A stretch of 64,000 bases of DNA from Chondrosia reniformis (lineage: Eukaryota > Porifera > Demospongiae > Chondrillida > Chondrillidae): positions 3,908,501 through 3,972,500 of the forward strand of contig OX359192.1 in the NCBI GenBank assembly GCA_947172415.1. The letters run 5' to 3'. A program made the translations under genes and the position numbers. Below are positions 52,101-62,396 of this stretch, piece after piece (the stretch's first letter is position 1; every line of letters begins with the position of its first letter). The notes under the pieces were generated by a model. The model was not told the origin of the DNA. It saw only the letters and a list, made by a program, of their open reading frames with translations, and did not search any database.

Positions 52101-54876
52101 ATAACTAGTACATACAACTAGTGTCTAGTATATACAACTAGTAACTCCCTAGTTCCTGGTATAATTAGGAATAGAACCTACAACTAGTATATACTATTAG
52201 TAAATACAACTGGTACATGCAACTAGTACATATAATTAGTACATAAATATAGTACATACAACTAGTACAGAAAACTAGTTCACACAAACAAACAAGTAGT
52301 TCGTAGAACTAGTTCATTCCTAGTACCTAGTATAAGTTGTATTAGAACCTAAAACTAGTTCAAACATCTTGTACATTCAACTAGTACATACAATTAGGCA
52401 ACAGTACATACAACTAGTACATACAACTAGTACATCCTAACAGTACATACAAATAGTACATACAACTAGTGCATACAACTTGGACATATAACTAGAACAA
52501 ACACCTACTATATATAAATAATACATAAAAATGTAACTAGTTCAGTAGTGCATCCACATAGTACATACAACTAGTACATGAAACTAGTAAATACAACTAG
52601 AAACTAGTACATAGAACTAGTATATATATAAAATTAGTACATTTAACTAGTACATACAACTCGTATATACATCCAACTAGTACATAAACTTAATAGGTAC
52701 AACTAGTTCAAACAATAAGTAACTAGTCCATATAACCAGTACATGCGACTAGTATATACAAATAGTACATACAACTAGTACATACAACTAGTTCATAAAA
52801 CTAGTATATAGTTGTACCAAGAACTAGTGCATACATCTTGTACATACAACTAGTACATACAAATAGTACATTCAACTAAACTTTACAACTATTGACTAGT
52901 ACATACAACTGGTACATGCAACAAGTATCTAGTACATACAAATTAAACCTACCTAGTACATATACAACTAGTACAAGAATCTACAACTGGTACATGCACA
53001 TAGAACATACAACTAGTACTTACAACTAGTACCTATAACTAGAAACTAGTAAATACTACTAGTTCATAGAACGAGTACATAATACTATATAGAACATACA
53101 ACTTGAATATACATCTAGTAAATAGCTAATATTAACAACTAGTATATATGTACAACTATTACAAACTACTGGTGTATAACTAGTACATACAAATTGTACA
53201 TACAACTAGTACATACCAAATAGTACACACACCTAACACATACAATTAGTACATACAACTATTACATTCAACTAGTCCATACAACTAGGACAAACAACTA
53301 GGACATATAACTAGTACATACATCTACTACATATAACTAGTAAATACACATATACCTAGTATTTATGAATAGTACATACAACTAGTACATACAGCTAGTG
53401 CATACAATTAGTACATACAATTAGTACATACCAAATAATACCCACAACTAGTACATACTATTTAGTACATACAACTAGTACATTCAACTAGTCCATACAA
53501 CTACGACAAACAGCTAGGACATATAATTAGTACATACACCTACGACATATAACTAGTAACTACACATAAATTGTAATTATAAATAGTACACACAACTAGA
53601 ACACTCAACCAGAAACTAGTATATACAACTAGCTCACAGAATGAGTACATAATACTAGAACGTCCAACTTGTATATTCAACTAGTACATAACCACTACAC
53701 AAAACTAGGAAAAAACAACTAGGACATATAAATGGTACATACACTTTTATTTAATAATCATAATTAGTACATACGACTAGTACACACATCTACCAGGTAT
53801 AACTAAAACAGAAATATATAACTAGTACATAAACATAGTACATACAAGTAGTTCATGCAACTACTAGTACACAGACCGAGTACATAAAACTAGGACCTAT
53901 AACTAGTAAACACCTACCACATATAATTAGTACATAAGTATATAACTAGAACATATGAATAGTGCATCCGAATAGTACATATAACTAGTACATAAAACTA
54001 GTGCATTTAACTAGTTCATACAACTATTATATACAAACAACCAGCCAAAATACAACTAGTATTTACAATTTGGTCGTACAACTACACACAACTATTAACT
54101 AGTACATATAACCAGTATATGCAACTAGTACATACGACTGGAACATACAACTAGGTCATACAACTAGTAACAAGTACATATAACTAGTACATTCAACTAG
54201 TACATACAACTAGGACAAACAACTAGGATATATAACTAGTACATCCACCAACTACATATAACTAGTAAATACACATATACCTTGTAATTATAAATAGTAC
54301 ATACAACTAGTACATACAGCTAGACCATACAACTAGTCTATATAACTATTTCACAAACATATAACTACTACATACATATAACTGGTACTTATAAATAGTA
54401 CATACACATAGTACATACAAATAGTACATACATCTGCTACATTTAACTAGTACCTACAACTAGTAAATAAAAATAGAACTACTTCATAAAACTAGTGCAT
54501 ACAACTAGTACAAGCAATTAGTACATACAACTAGTACATCCTAACAGTACACACAAACAGAACATACAACTAGTACATACAACTAGTACATTGAACTAGA
54601 ACATACAACTAGTACAAACAACTAGGACATATAACTAATACATGCATCTACTACACACAACTAGTAAATACACATATACCTAGTTATTATAAAAAGTACA
54701 TCCAACTAGTACATAGAACGGGTACATAAAACTAGTACATACAACTAGAAACTAGTCCATACAACTAGTATATATATAACACTAGTACATTTAACTAGTA
54801 CATAAAACTAGGATATACATACAAAGAGTACATACAACTAGTACATAAAATTAGGAGGTACAACTAGTTCCCACAA
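49191..54876 (-). repeat. 13-bp satellite array, - orientation
   Basis: CATACAACTAGTA array with higher-order recurrence. For example, the ACATAGTACATACAACTAG...TATATATAAAATTAG module recurs near 49,740 and 52,570, about 2.83 kb apart. No genes. Confidence 0.94.
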
Positions 54877-55709
54877 CTAGTCTACAAGTAAATAAAAACA
54901 TTTAAAAAATGAAATGAGAAGTTGGGATGGCAGTCCCTGCAACAGTATCTATCACATCTAGAAAAAGTAACGAAACAAGAAAGGGATCATATGGTAAGGC
55001 TAACATTGCAGAAGTGGCATACTGAAACTTAACTATGCACATCACTTCTATGTTTGGGCGCATCATGGATATACTAGAAGTAGGGATTGATGCGCCCAAA
55101 CATAGACTGCCATTCCTACTTCTCATTTCATTTTTTAAATGTTTTTATTTACTTGTATTCCTTTTTAATTTGTAATATTATATAATTATTAAAATTAGTT
55201 TTGTAATTTTTTTGGCGAAAACTCGAAATAAAACGTCGTAGTCGAAGGCAATCAGGAGATGACCAAGAACTCCTAATTGGAAAATGGTGACAAAGGCTCC
55301 AATTTCCTTATGCGACACAGAAAACCGTCTTTGCACAAATCGTTTGAAGACAGATTGGTAGCTATTCCCTAGTTTCTAAAACTTTTAGACAATATGCCCC
55401 TAAAATGTATTTATCTACAAGCGCGTTTATGCATTAGCGTGAAATAAAAGGAAGAATAATAAGAAGAAGAAGAAGAAAATGAGGAAAACCAGAAGTAGGC
55501 CTGAAACCGATTTACAAACTTGGAGCCTTTATGCACTCTTGAAAACAGCTTCCCTCAATTGAAATCGTACAAAAAAGACACATTATGAGTTTAAAAAAGG
55601 TAAAAACGCATTAGCTGCCTACTTATAAGGTGTTAACCCGTAATACATTGAATACAGCATCCATTTTTTCGGGCCATCCCTACTTAGAGAGTACTACCGT
55701 ACTCTGTGA
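54877..55709 (-). mobile_element. Helitron-like hairpin element, divergent third member
   Basis: Shares its architecture and short motifs with 22,808-23,544 and 30,392-31,149. On the minus strand it starts TCACAGAGTACGGTAGTACT, a mutated form of the same tip hairpin, followed by AAGTAGGGATGGC. It has an AAT/GAA-rich tract in the equivalent place (55,450-55,485) and ends in a terminal fold-back beside CTAG. Most of the body cannot be aligned by eye. The left boundary is ambiguous by a few bases because the satellite also contains CTAG. Flanks match the satellite module TAGCTAGTACAAAGAACTAG. No protein is encoded. Confidence 0.55.
54883..55157. repeat. Nested terminal hairpin of third Helitron-like element
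   Basis: Outer stem of 53 bp (54,883-54,935 with 55,105-55,157, few mismatches). Inside it is a second 18-bp perfect stem, CTATGTTTGGGCGCATCA (55,048-55,065) with its reverse complement at 55,088-55,105. The minus-strand open frame 54,902-55,126 is a shadow of this dyad. Confidence 0.85.
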
Positions 55710-56902
55710 TAGCTACTACAAAAAACTTGTGCCCATATCTTGTACATACAACTTGTTCATATCTAGTACACACAACTAGAACATACAACTAGTACATCCA
55801 ACTAGTACATAAAATTAGTACATACAACTACCACACACAACTTGTACATACAACTAGCACCTACAACTAGTGAATATAACTAGTATTAGTACATCCAACA
55901 AGTACATACAACTAGTCCATACAACTAGTACATACAATTAGTATATAAAACTAGTTCAAACAAACAACACAAGTAGTATAGAGAACGACTTCCTTCCTAG
56001 TTCCTAGTATAACTTGTACCAGAACCTACAACTAATTCAAAAAACTAGTACATACAACTAGTACATACAACTAGTACAAAGCTAGTACCTACAACTAAAA
56101 TAAACATACAAATAGTATAAACATGCAACTAGTACACAGAACATGTACATACAATTAGCAGGTACAACTAGTACTTTCAACTAGTACATGTAACAAGTAC
56201 ACACACCTACTACATATAACAAGTACACACACCTACTACATATAACTAATGCATAAACATATAACTAGTATATGTGAATAGTACATGCACTTAATACATA
56301 CAACTAGTATACATATAAAACTAGTAGATTTAACTAGTACATACAACTGGTATATACATACAACTAGTACAGACAACTAGTACATACAAGTAGTACATAA
56401 AATTCTTAGGTAAAACTAGTTCATAGAATTAGTAACTAGTAAATATAATTAGTACATGTGACTAGTACATACAACTAGTACATACAACTAGTGCATGCAA
56501 CTAGTACATGCAACAAGAACATATAACTAGTACACACAAGTATACCTAGTAAATGTAAATAGTACATACAATTAGTACATACAGCTAGGGCTACAACTAG
56601 TACATATAAGTAGTGCAAAGATATATAAATAGAACATACAAATAGTAAATACAACTAGTAGGTACAACTTGTACGTACAACTAGTACATCCAACTAGTAT
56701 ATACATACAATTAGTACACAGAACCTGTACATACAATTACTACATGCAACTACTACATACAACTAATACCCCCAACTAGTACCTAAAACTAGTAAATATA
56801 GCTAGTTCTAGTACATACAACTAGTACCTATATACAACTAGTACTTTCAACTAGTACTTTCAACTAGTACATATAATTAGTACACGCACCTACTACATAT
56901 AA
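55710..56902 (-). repeat. 13-bp satellite array, - orientation
   Basis: CATACAACTAGTA array. No genes. Confidence 0.93.
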
Positions 56903-57210
56903 CTAATATATTAAACAAGTATTTCGAGTTTAAAAACTCGTGGAGCGCCGGGCGCCCCTAAGTAAACTCGAACTACGTGGCATGTTCCCATAGATAGCCG
57001 GTTAACTGATTTCCGATCGACTCTTGTTGGTTGTCAATTTTTCAAGGCCATATCTCGTAGAAAACGTTTTTTGCAAGCTTCACTTTACATAGTATTAGTA
57101 AGGGTGGTTTTTAAGTCCATTCTGTTTGTTCAATGTTCTACGCTAAGGAAGAGAAAGCTAATTTTAAGCTAGAAAACGGAAGCTAGCCGAACGTCCGCCA
57201 TTTTTTGACA

Positions 57211-57232
57211 GATATATATATATATATATATA
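57211..57232. repeat. (AT)n microsatellite at nested insertion site
   Basis: Alternating AT run directly before the nested element. Its TA dinucleotides supply the target site. Confidence 0.85.
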
Positions 57233-58250
57233 ATAAAACTTTGGTAATTGAAGCTCTGTCTTCTCTTCTTACGCTTTTTGTTCATATTTTTACTTGTCCA
57301 TGTGTAAGAATTAGGAGTGTTTGTTGCGATCATTATGAGAATAAAGCCTTGTTGAGCTTCAGGAACACGAATTTACTAATTTACTACTTGATATTCCCTT
57401 TCCTGTATTACTGATGAAGACTTCCGGGTTAAAACTTCCAGAAGTAGTAAATTTATGTTACTGATGTTCAACAAGGCTTTATTCTTATCCATGTGTGTAT
57501 GTTTTCCATGTGTACAGTAGAATCTCATAACAAAATTGCTCATAGTGAATGTCTTAAGTATAGTGAGGCTAATTACACTCAAGTACACTACACAGTGAAA
57601 GTTACTGGAAATATTAAAATTACTATCAAATACTACACAGTACAAGTTACAAATTTAAGAGGGCCAAGTGACTATACAATATTAAAATTACAATCAAGTA
57701 CTAGCTACACATGCAGTGCAAGTTACAAATTTAAAGAGATCCAAGTGACCCTAGGATAATCAGTATTTTAAACAGCACAAGACTTTAGTCACACTAGTAC
57801 TGTTGCAGGTTTTGAAATCCTCAACTACTGCATAGAGAGTAGTAGTTGATACAGATCATCCAATTGCAAGGTAGAACACATGGCCTACCAATTACCTTTT
57901 CACACCTTAGTATAGACTGAAGATGATGCATCTGCATGCCATATATCAACAAAGGCTCCAGTATTAAAGGGGTCTCAGCTAATAGCCACAGCAGATTTGA
58001 TTTGCCTTGTGAGGGAGCTAAGAACACCGATGGTTGGTTGCATGCATTGGCATAATCAACAGGGTTAGAAACTATTTTGTAACTTGTACACAAGGGACAT
58101 AAAAGGCCAAGGCCTTTATATACGTATATGATGTCCCTTGTGTACAAGTTACAAAATGGTATTGGTATGATATGGCTACACATGGACAAGTAAAAATATG
58201 AACAAAAAGCGTAAGAAGAGAAGACAGAGCTTCAATTACCAAAGTTTTAT
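57233..58250. mobile_element. Nested TIR element with perfect 74-bp termini (1,018 bp)
   Basis: Termini at 57,233-57,306 and 58,177-58,250 are perfect inverted repeats of 74 bp beginning ATAAAACTTTGGTAATTG, flanked by TA on both sides (57,231-57,232; 58,251-58,252). Two further internal dyads are present: 57,338-57,378 with 57,445-57,487, and a 26-bp stem around 58,073-58,157 (ATTTTGTAACTTGTACACA...). Perfect termini imply recent movement. The interior has no recognisable transposase. A 122-codon minus frame (57,821-58,189) and an 88-codon plus frame (57,493-57,759) show no motif I recognise. Confidence 0.75.
57595..57753 (+). repeat. Short imperfect tandem repeat (~78 bp, two copies)
   Basis: Two copies of an AATATTAAAATTAC-AATCAA ... 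AGTACAAGTTACAAATTTAA ... CCAAGTGAC module inside the nested element. In the plus frame it reads like a beta-strand-rich peptide, but the pattern follows the DNA repeat, so coding is not supported. Confidence 0.55.
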
Positions 58251-58333
58251 TAAGGTCGACTAAACGAATTTCTTTTGCATCAATATAGGGACAATTCTGC
58301 CTCAAACTTAACGGAAACGTACACAAATACACT

Positions 58334-58483
58334 TTATCTAACCTTCGCTACAACTCGTTTATTCCGTAGCTCCTTCTCGTAGTAGAGCGTCAACTTGTCA
58401 TAGCCGTTCTCGAAAGGATGATCTTCTTTTGCAACGAGTCGTGACGTTTTCCCAACGTCACATGATAATCCATTAAATATGTA
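58334..58483 (-). pseudogene. Short coding-like fragment of unknown origin in island D
   Basis: A 49-codon open stretch on the minus strand ends in TAA at 58,334 and starts after a stop, with no ATG. Its last ~30 residues (KEDHPFENGYDKLTLYYEKE, then LRNKRVVAKVR) have ordinary protein-like composition and codon use, unlike the AT-rich surroundings. I do not recognise the family. It could be a captured host exon end or chance. Confidence 0.25.
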
Positions 58484-58880
58484 TCATACGAGGTGTTGGT
58501 GACTCACTAGGGAAACATCATAATACATCACCAGATTCCACAATTGTAAACTTGCATTCTTCATTATATCTTGATTGTGTTGCAATTTTAATTAAGCAAA
58601 ACTTCGCCAGACGTTTGTCATACACATGTACCATGATATATATCGGTTTCACAGTGATTTGATCAATTGATAATTTTTATTAATATAACACTTGGTTTCA
58701 ATATAAATTTCACATAGGTTTTCTATAGTCCTATGGCTTTTTATATACAGATTTTGTCCTCCGTTTTCTACCAAACCGAGACCTAAATAAAAAATCCTTT
58801 AATTAAAAATGAGTTTTATACCCTAAACTTTATGATACTATGCCCATTCTGTTGCTAGGTCCTTTCCTGGAGTCATATGA

Positions 58881-58924
58881 ATTATTTATATTATATTATA
58901 TTATATTATTTATTTATTTATATT
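58881..58924. repeat. (TATTA)n/(TTTA)n low-complexity tract
   Basis: About 44 bp of ATATT and ATTT repeats in island D. Confidence 0.85.
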
Positions 58925-59045
58925 AATTACCTTGGTATAGTGTAACTTGTACTGCATATATATATATATGTATACAAAACTACGAACAGGAAACCATACG
59001 TTAACATAATTTCTTAAAATAATATAGGGGAACCTGCGGCGCCCC

Positions 59046-59213
59046 AAAAATGTAACTAGTTCAAACAAATCATGCATCCACATAGTCCACACAACTAGTA
59101 CAAAACACTAGTAAATACAACTAGAAACTAGTACATACAATTATTATATACATACAACTGGTATATACATTCAACTAGTACATAAAATTAATAGGTACAA
59201 CTAGTTCATACAA
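59046..59213 (-). repeat. 13-bp satellite, - orientation
   Basis: Short block between island D and the inverted segment. It continues the higher-order module interrupted by D. Confidence 0.92.
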
Positions 59214-60019
59214 CTAGATGTATATTTAAGTTGTATGTTCTATATAGTATTATGTACTCGTTCTATGAACTAGTAGTAGTTACTAGTTGTATGTACTCAA
59301 TACTATTTGTATGCACTAGTCGACTGTAGTAGTTATTTGTACTAGTTGAATGTATGAGTAGTGTGTAATTGTTGTATGTACTAGTTATATATAGTAGGTT
59401 ATGTACTATTTTTAAGGAATAACTATATGTACTAGTTGTATGTGCTATTGCCTAATTGTATGTACTAGTTGTATGTACTAGATGTTTGAACAAGTTTTAG
59501 GTTCTAGTACAAGTTATACTAGGTACTAGGAATGAATTAGTTCTATAAATTACTTGATTGTTTGTGTGAACTAGTTTTCTGTACTAGTTTTTTTGTACTA
59601 TAGTTATGTACTAATTATATGTGTATGTACTAGTCATATTTAATAGTTATATGTACTATTTATATGTAATAGTTGCATCTTCTAGTTGCATGTACTAGTA
59701 GTATATACTAGTTGCATGTACTAGTAGTATATACTAGTTGTACGTACTATATATATGTACTATATATATGTGTAAGAACTAGGGATATGTACTACTCTTA
59801 TGTACTAGCTGTATCAGCTGGTTGTATATACTAATTCTATGTAATAATTGTATGTACTAGTTGTATGTACTAGATATGAACCATTTGTATGTATAAGATG
59901 TATGCACTAGTTCTCTGGACTAGCTATATACAAGTTTTATGAACTAGTTGTATATACTAGTTGTATATACTAGTTGTATATACTTTTCGCATGTACTAGT
60001 TATATGTACTAGTTACTAG
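59214..60019 (+). repeat. Simple 806-bp inversion within the satellite
   Basis: A + oriented block in a - array. Turning it around rebuilds both neighbouring modules. The left join becomes TTCATACAACTAG/TAACTAGTACATATAAC, as at about 41,850 and 52,690. The right join becomes ATATACATCTAG/TACATAGCTTATATTAAC, as at about 53,105. Both breakpoints lie in the palindromic core ACTAG(T). Confidence 0.85.
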
Positions 60020-61886
60020 TACATAGCTTATATTAACAACTACTATATACATACAACTATTATGTAAAACTATTACATACCAAATAATACCCGCAACTAT
60101 TACATACAATTAGTACATAAAACTAGTACATTCAACTAGTCCATACAACTACGACAAACAGCTAGGACATATAACTAGTACATACACCTACTACATATAA
60201 CTAGTAAATAAACATCCATTGTAATTATAAATAGTACATACAACTAGTAAATACAACTAGTAAATACAACTAGAAACTAGGATATACAACTAGCTCACAG
60301 AATGAGTACATAATACTAGAACGTACAACTCGTATAATCAACTAGTACATAACTACTACACACAACTAGGAAAAAAAACTGGGACTTATAAACAGTACAT
60401 ACAACTACTACATATAAATAGTATATAGACTTTTACCTAATAATTATAAATAGTACATACAACTAGTATCTACTACATAGAACTAGTACCTTCTTAGCCC
60501 CTAGTATAACTAGTACAAGAACCTACCACTTGTACATACAACTAGTACATACAACTAGAACATACAACCAGTACATAGCTAGTACATACAACTAGTACAT
60601 ACAACTAGAACATACAACCAGTACATAGCTAGTACATACAATTAGTATTTGCAATTAGTACATATAACTAGTACACACATCTACAACAAATAACTAATAC
60701 ATAAAAATATAACTAGTACATATAAATAGTACATAAACATAGTACATACAAGTAGTCCATACAACTACTAGTACATAGAACGAGTACATAAAACTAGGAC
60801 CTATAACTAGTAAATACCTACTACATATAATTACTACATAAATATATAAGTAGAACATATGAATAGTGCATCCATATAGTATATATAACTAGTACATAAA
60901 ACTAGTACATGCAACTAGAAACTAGTACATACAACTATTATATACAAACAACAAGTTCACACAACTAGTATTTACAACTAGTATTTACAATTAGGTCATA
61001 CAACTAGTTTACACAACTATTAACTAGTACATATAACCAATACATGTAAATTAGTGGGTACAACTAGTTTATAAAATTAGTAACTAGTAAATATAATTAG
61101 TACATGTGACTAGTACATACAACTAGTACATACAACTAGTGCATTCAACTAGTACATACAACTAGGACATATAACTAGTACATAAACCTACTACATATAA
61201 CTAGAACACACACCTATACCTAGTAAATGTAAATAGTACATACAACTAGTACATACAGCTAGCGCATACAACTAGTACATATAACTAGTACACACAAATA
61301 AATAGTACATAAAAATAGTAAATATAACTAGTACCTACAACTAGTACGTACAACTAGTATCTAGTAGATACAACTAGAACATACAACTAGTACATAGCTG
61401 GTACATACAACTAGCATATACATACAACTAGTTCACAGAACTTGTGTATACAATTAGCACATGCAACTACTACATAGAACTAATACATACAACTAATACC
61501 TAAAACTAGTAAATATAGCTAGTTCTCATTCATACAACTAGTACATACAACTAGAACTTTCAATAGTACATATAACTAGTACACACACCTACTACATAAA
61601 ACTAATACATAAAAATATAACTTGTTCAAAGATATAGTGCATCCACAGAGTACATAAAACTAGTATATAAAACTAGTAAATACAACTAGAAACTAGTACA
61701 CACAACTAGTATATATATAAAATTAGTACATTTAACTAGTACATACATCTGGTATATACATACAACTAGTACATACAGGTAGTACATTAAACTAAGTTCA
61801 TAAAACTATATAGTATATTGCTAGTACAAAGAACTAGTGCATACATCTTCTACATACAACTGGTTGATATCTATTACATACAACTA
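60020..61886 (-). repeat. 13-bp satellite array, - orientation
   Basis: CATACAACTAGTA array. It includes a local tandem duplication (ACATACAACCAGTACATAGC twice, about 60,551 and 60,611). No genes. Confidence 0.93.
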
Positions 61887-62394
61887 CAGTGCAGTCCACT
61901 TAATTCGAATCCGTTTTTGACGAAATTTCACCTATTTCGAATAGAACTCCGGTTCCCTGTACAGTCCAAGTATATCAATTTCTTTGGGAATTTTAGTTTG
62001 CTACGTAGAGAATATGGAAGTATTTCAACACAAATAAGCAAGCTCATAGTTATTAAGGAGGTAATCACACTTTTAACGGTTAAGAAATTTAGCTAAATTG
62101 TCATTAATCATTCTCAGTACAGTGTTATTCTCTAGGTATGCAACGTTCACTGTACCAATCACTTATTCTGGAACGAAAACTAGAAATTATCCATCTTGTG
62201 GACAACACTCCATCTGGAAGGAAAAAAAGGACAATGCTACTACTACTTGGCTGCATAATCTTCTCTTTTTCATTATATTTCAAATCTATATTTGGTGTTT
62301 AGACATCATTTTGCTATTTTGTACATAAACCTGATAATTCAAAATTCCTGTTATTTCAAATTCCCTAGAGATTCGAATTAGGTGGACTGCCCTG
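61887..62394. mobile_element. 508-bp TA-flanked MITE, pogo/Tigger-like ends
   Basis: The ends CAGTGCAGTCCACTTAATTC and (reverse complement) CAGGGCAGTCCACCTAATTC match over about 25 bp with few differences. They are flanked by TA (61,885-61,886; 62,395-62,396), with satellite resuming on both sides. Termini starting CAG and containing TTAATTCGAA resemble those of pogo/Tigger-type elements. Two short plus-strand frames (ending near 62,096 and 62,328) show no transposase motif. Non-autonomous. Confidence 0.8.
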
Positions 62395-62396
62395 TA

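Larger units (their letters stand above)
56903..59045. mobile_element. Island D: long relative of the hairpin-ended family, with a nested element
   Basis: A single ~2.14-kb insertion; the flanks rejoin as the satellite module ACTAATACATAAAAATGTAACTAG seen at about 52,515. The left end has the same hairpin as A-C (CGAGTTTAAAAACTCG), then GC-rich GGAGCGCCGGGCGCCCC. The right end is GCGGCGCCCCAAAAA. The segment near 57,190 in reverse reads AAAATGGCGGACGTTCGG, similar to ATGGCGGCGTTCAGG in A-C. Positions 57,233-58,250 are a younger nested element. The remaining right portion (58,251-59,045) is AT-rich unique sequence with one short coding-like stretch. No transposase seen. Confidence 0.65.

Noticed and set aside
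54902-55126. 74-codon minus-strand frame
   Set aside because: Lies wholly inside a nested hairpin. The frame is a by-product of the dyad and shows no domain.
57493-57759. 88-codon plus frame resembling Ig/fibronectin-like beta strands (YYTVQVTNLR, SSTSYTCSAS)
   Set aside because: The resemblance follows a ~78-bp DNA repeat within a non-autonomous element. The frame has no conserved tryptophan or disulphide pattern.
61818-62328. Two plus-strand frames (92 and 76 codons) in and around the 508-bp MITE
   Set aside because: Low-complexity, hydrophobic and AT-driven; the first starts in satellite. No transposase motif.
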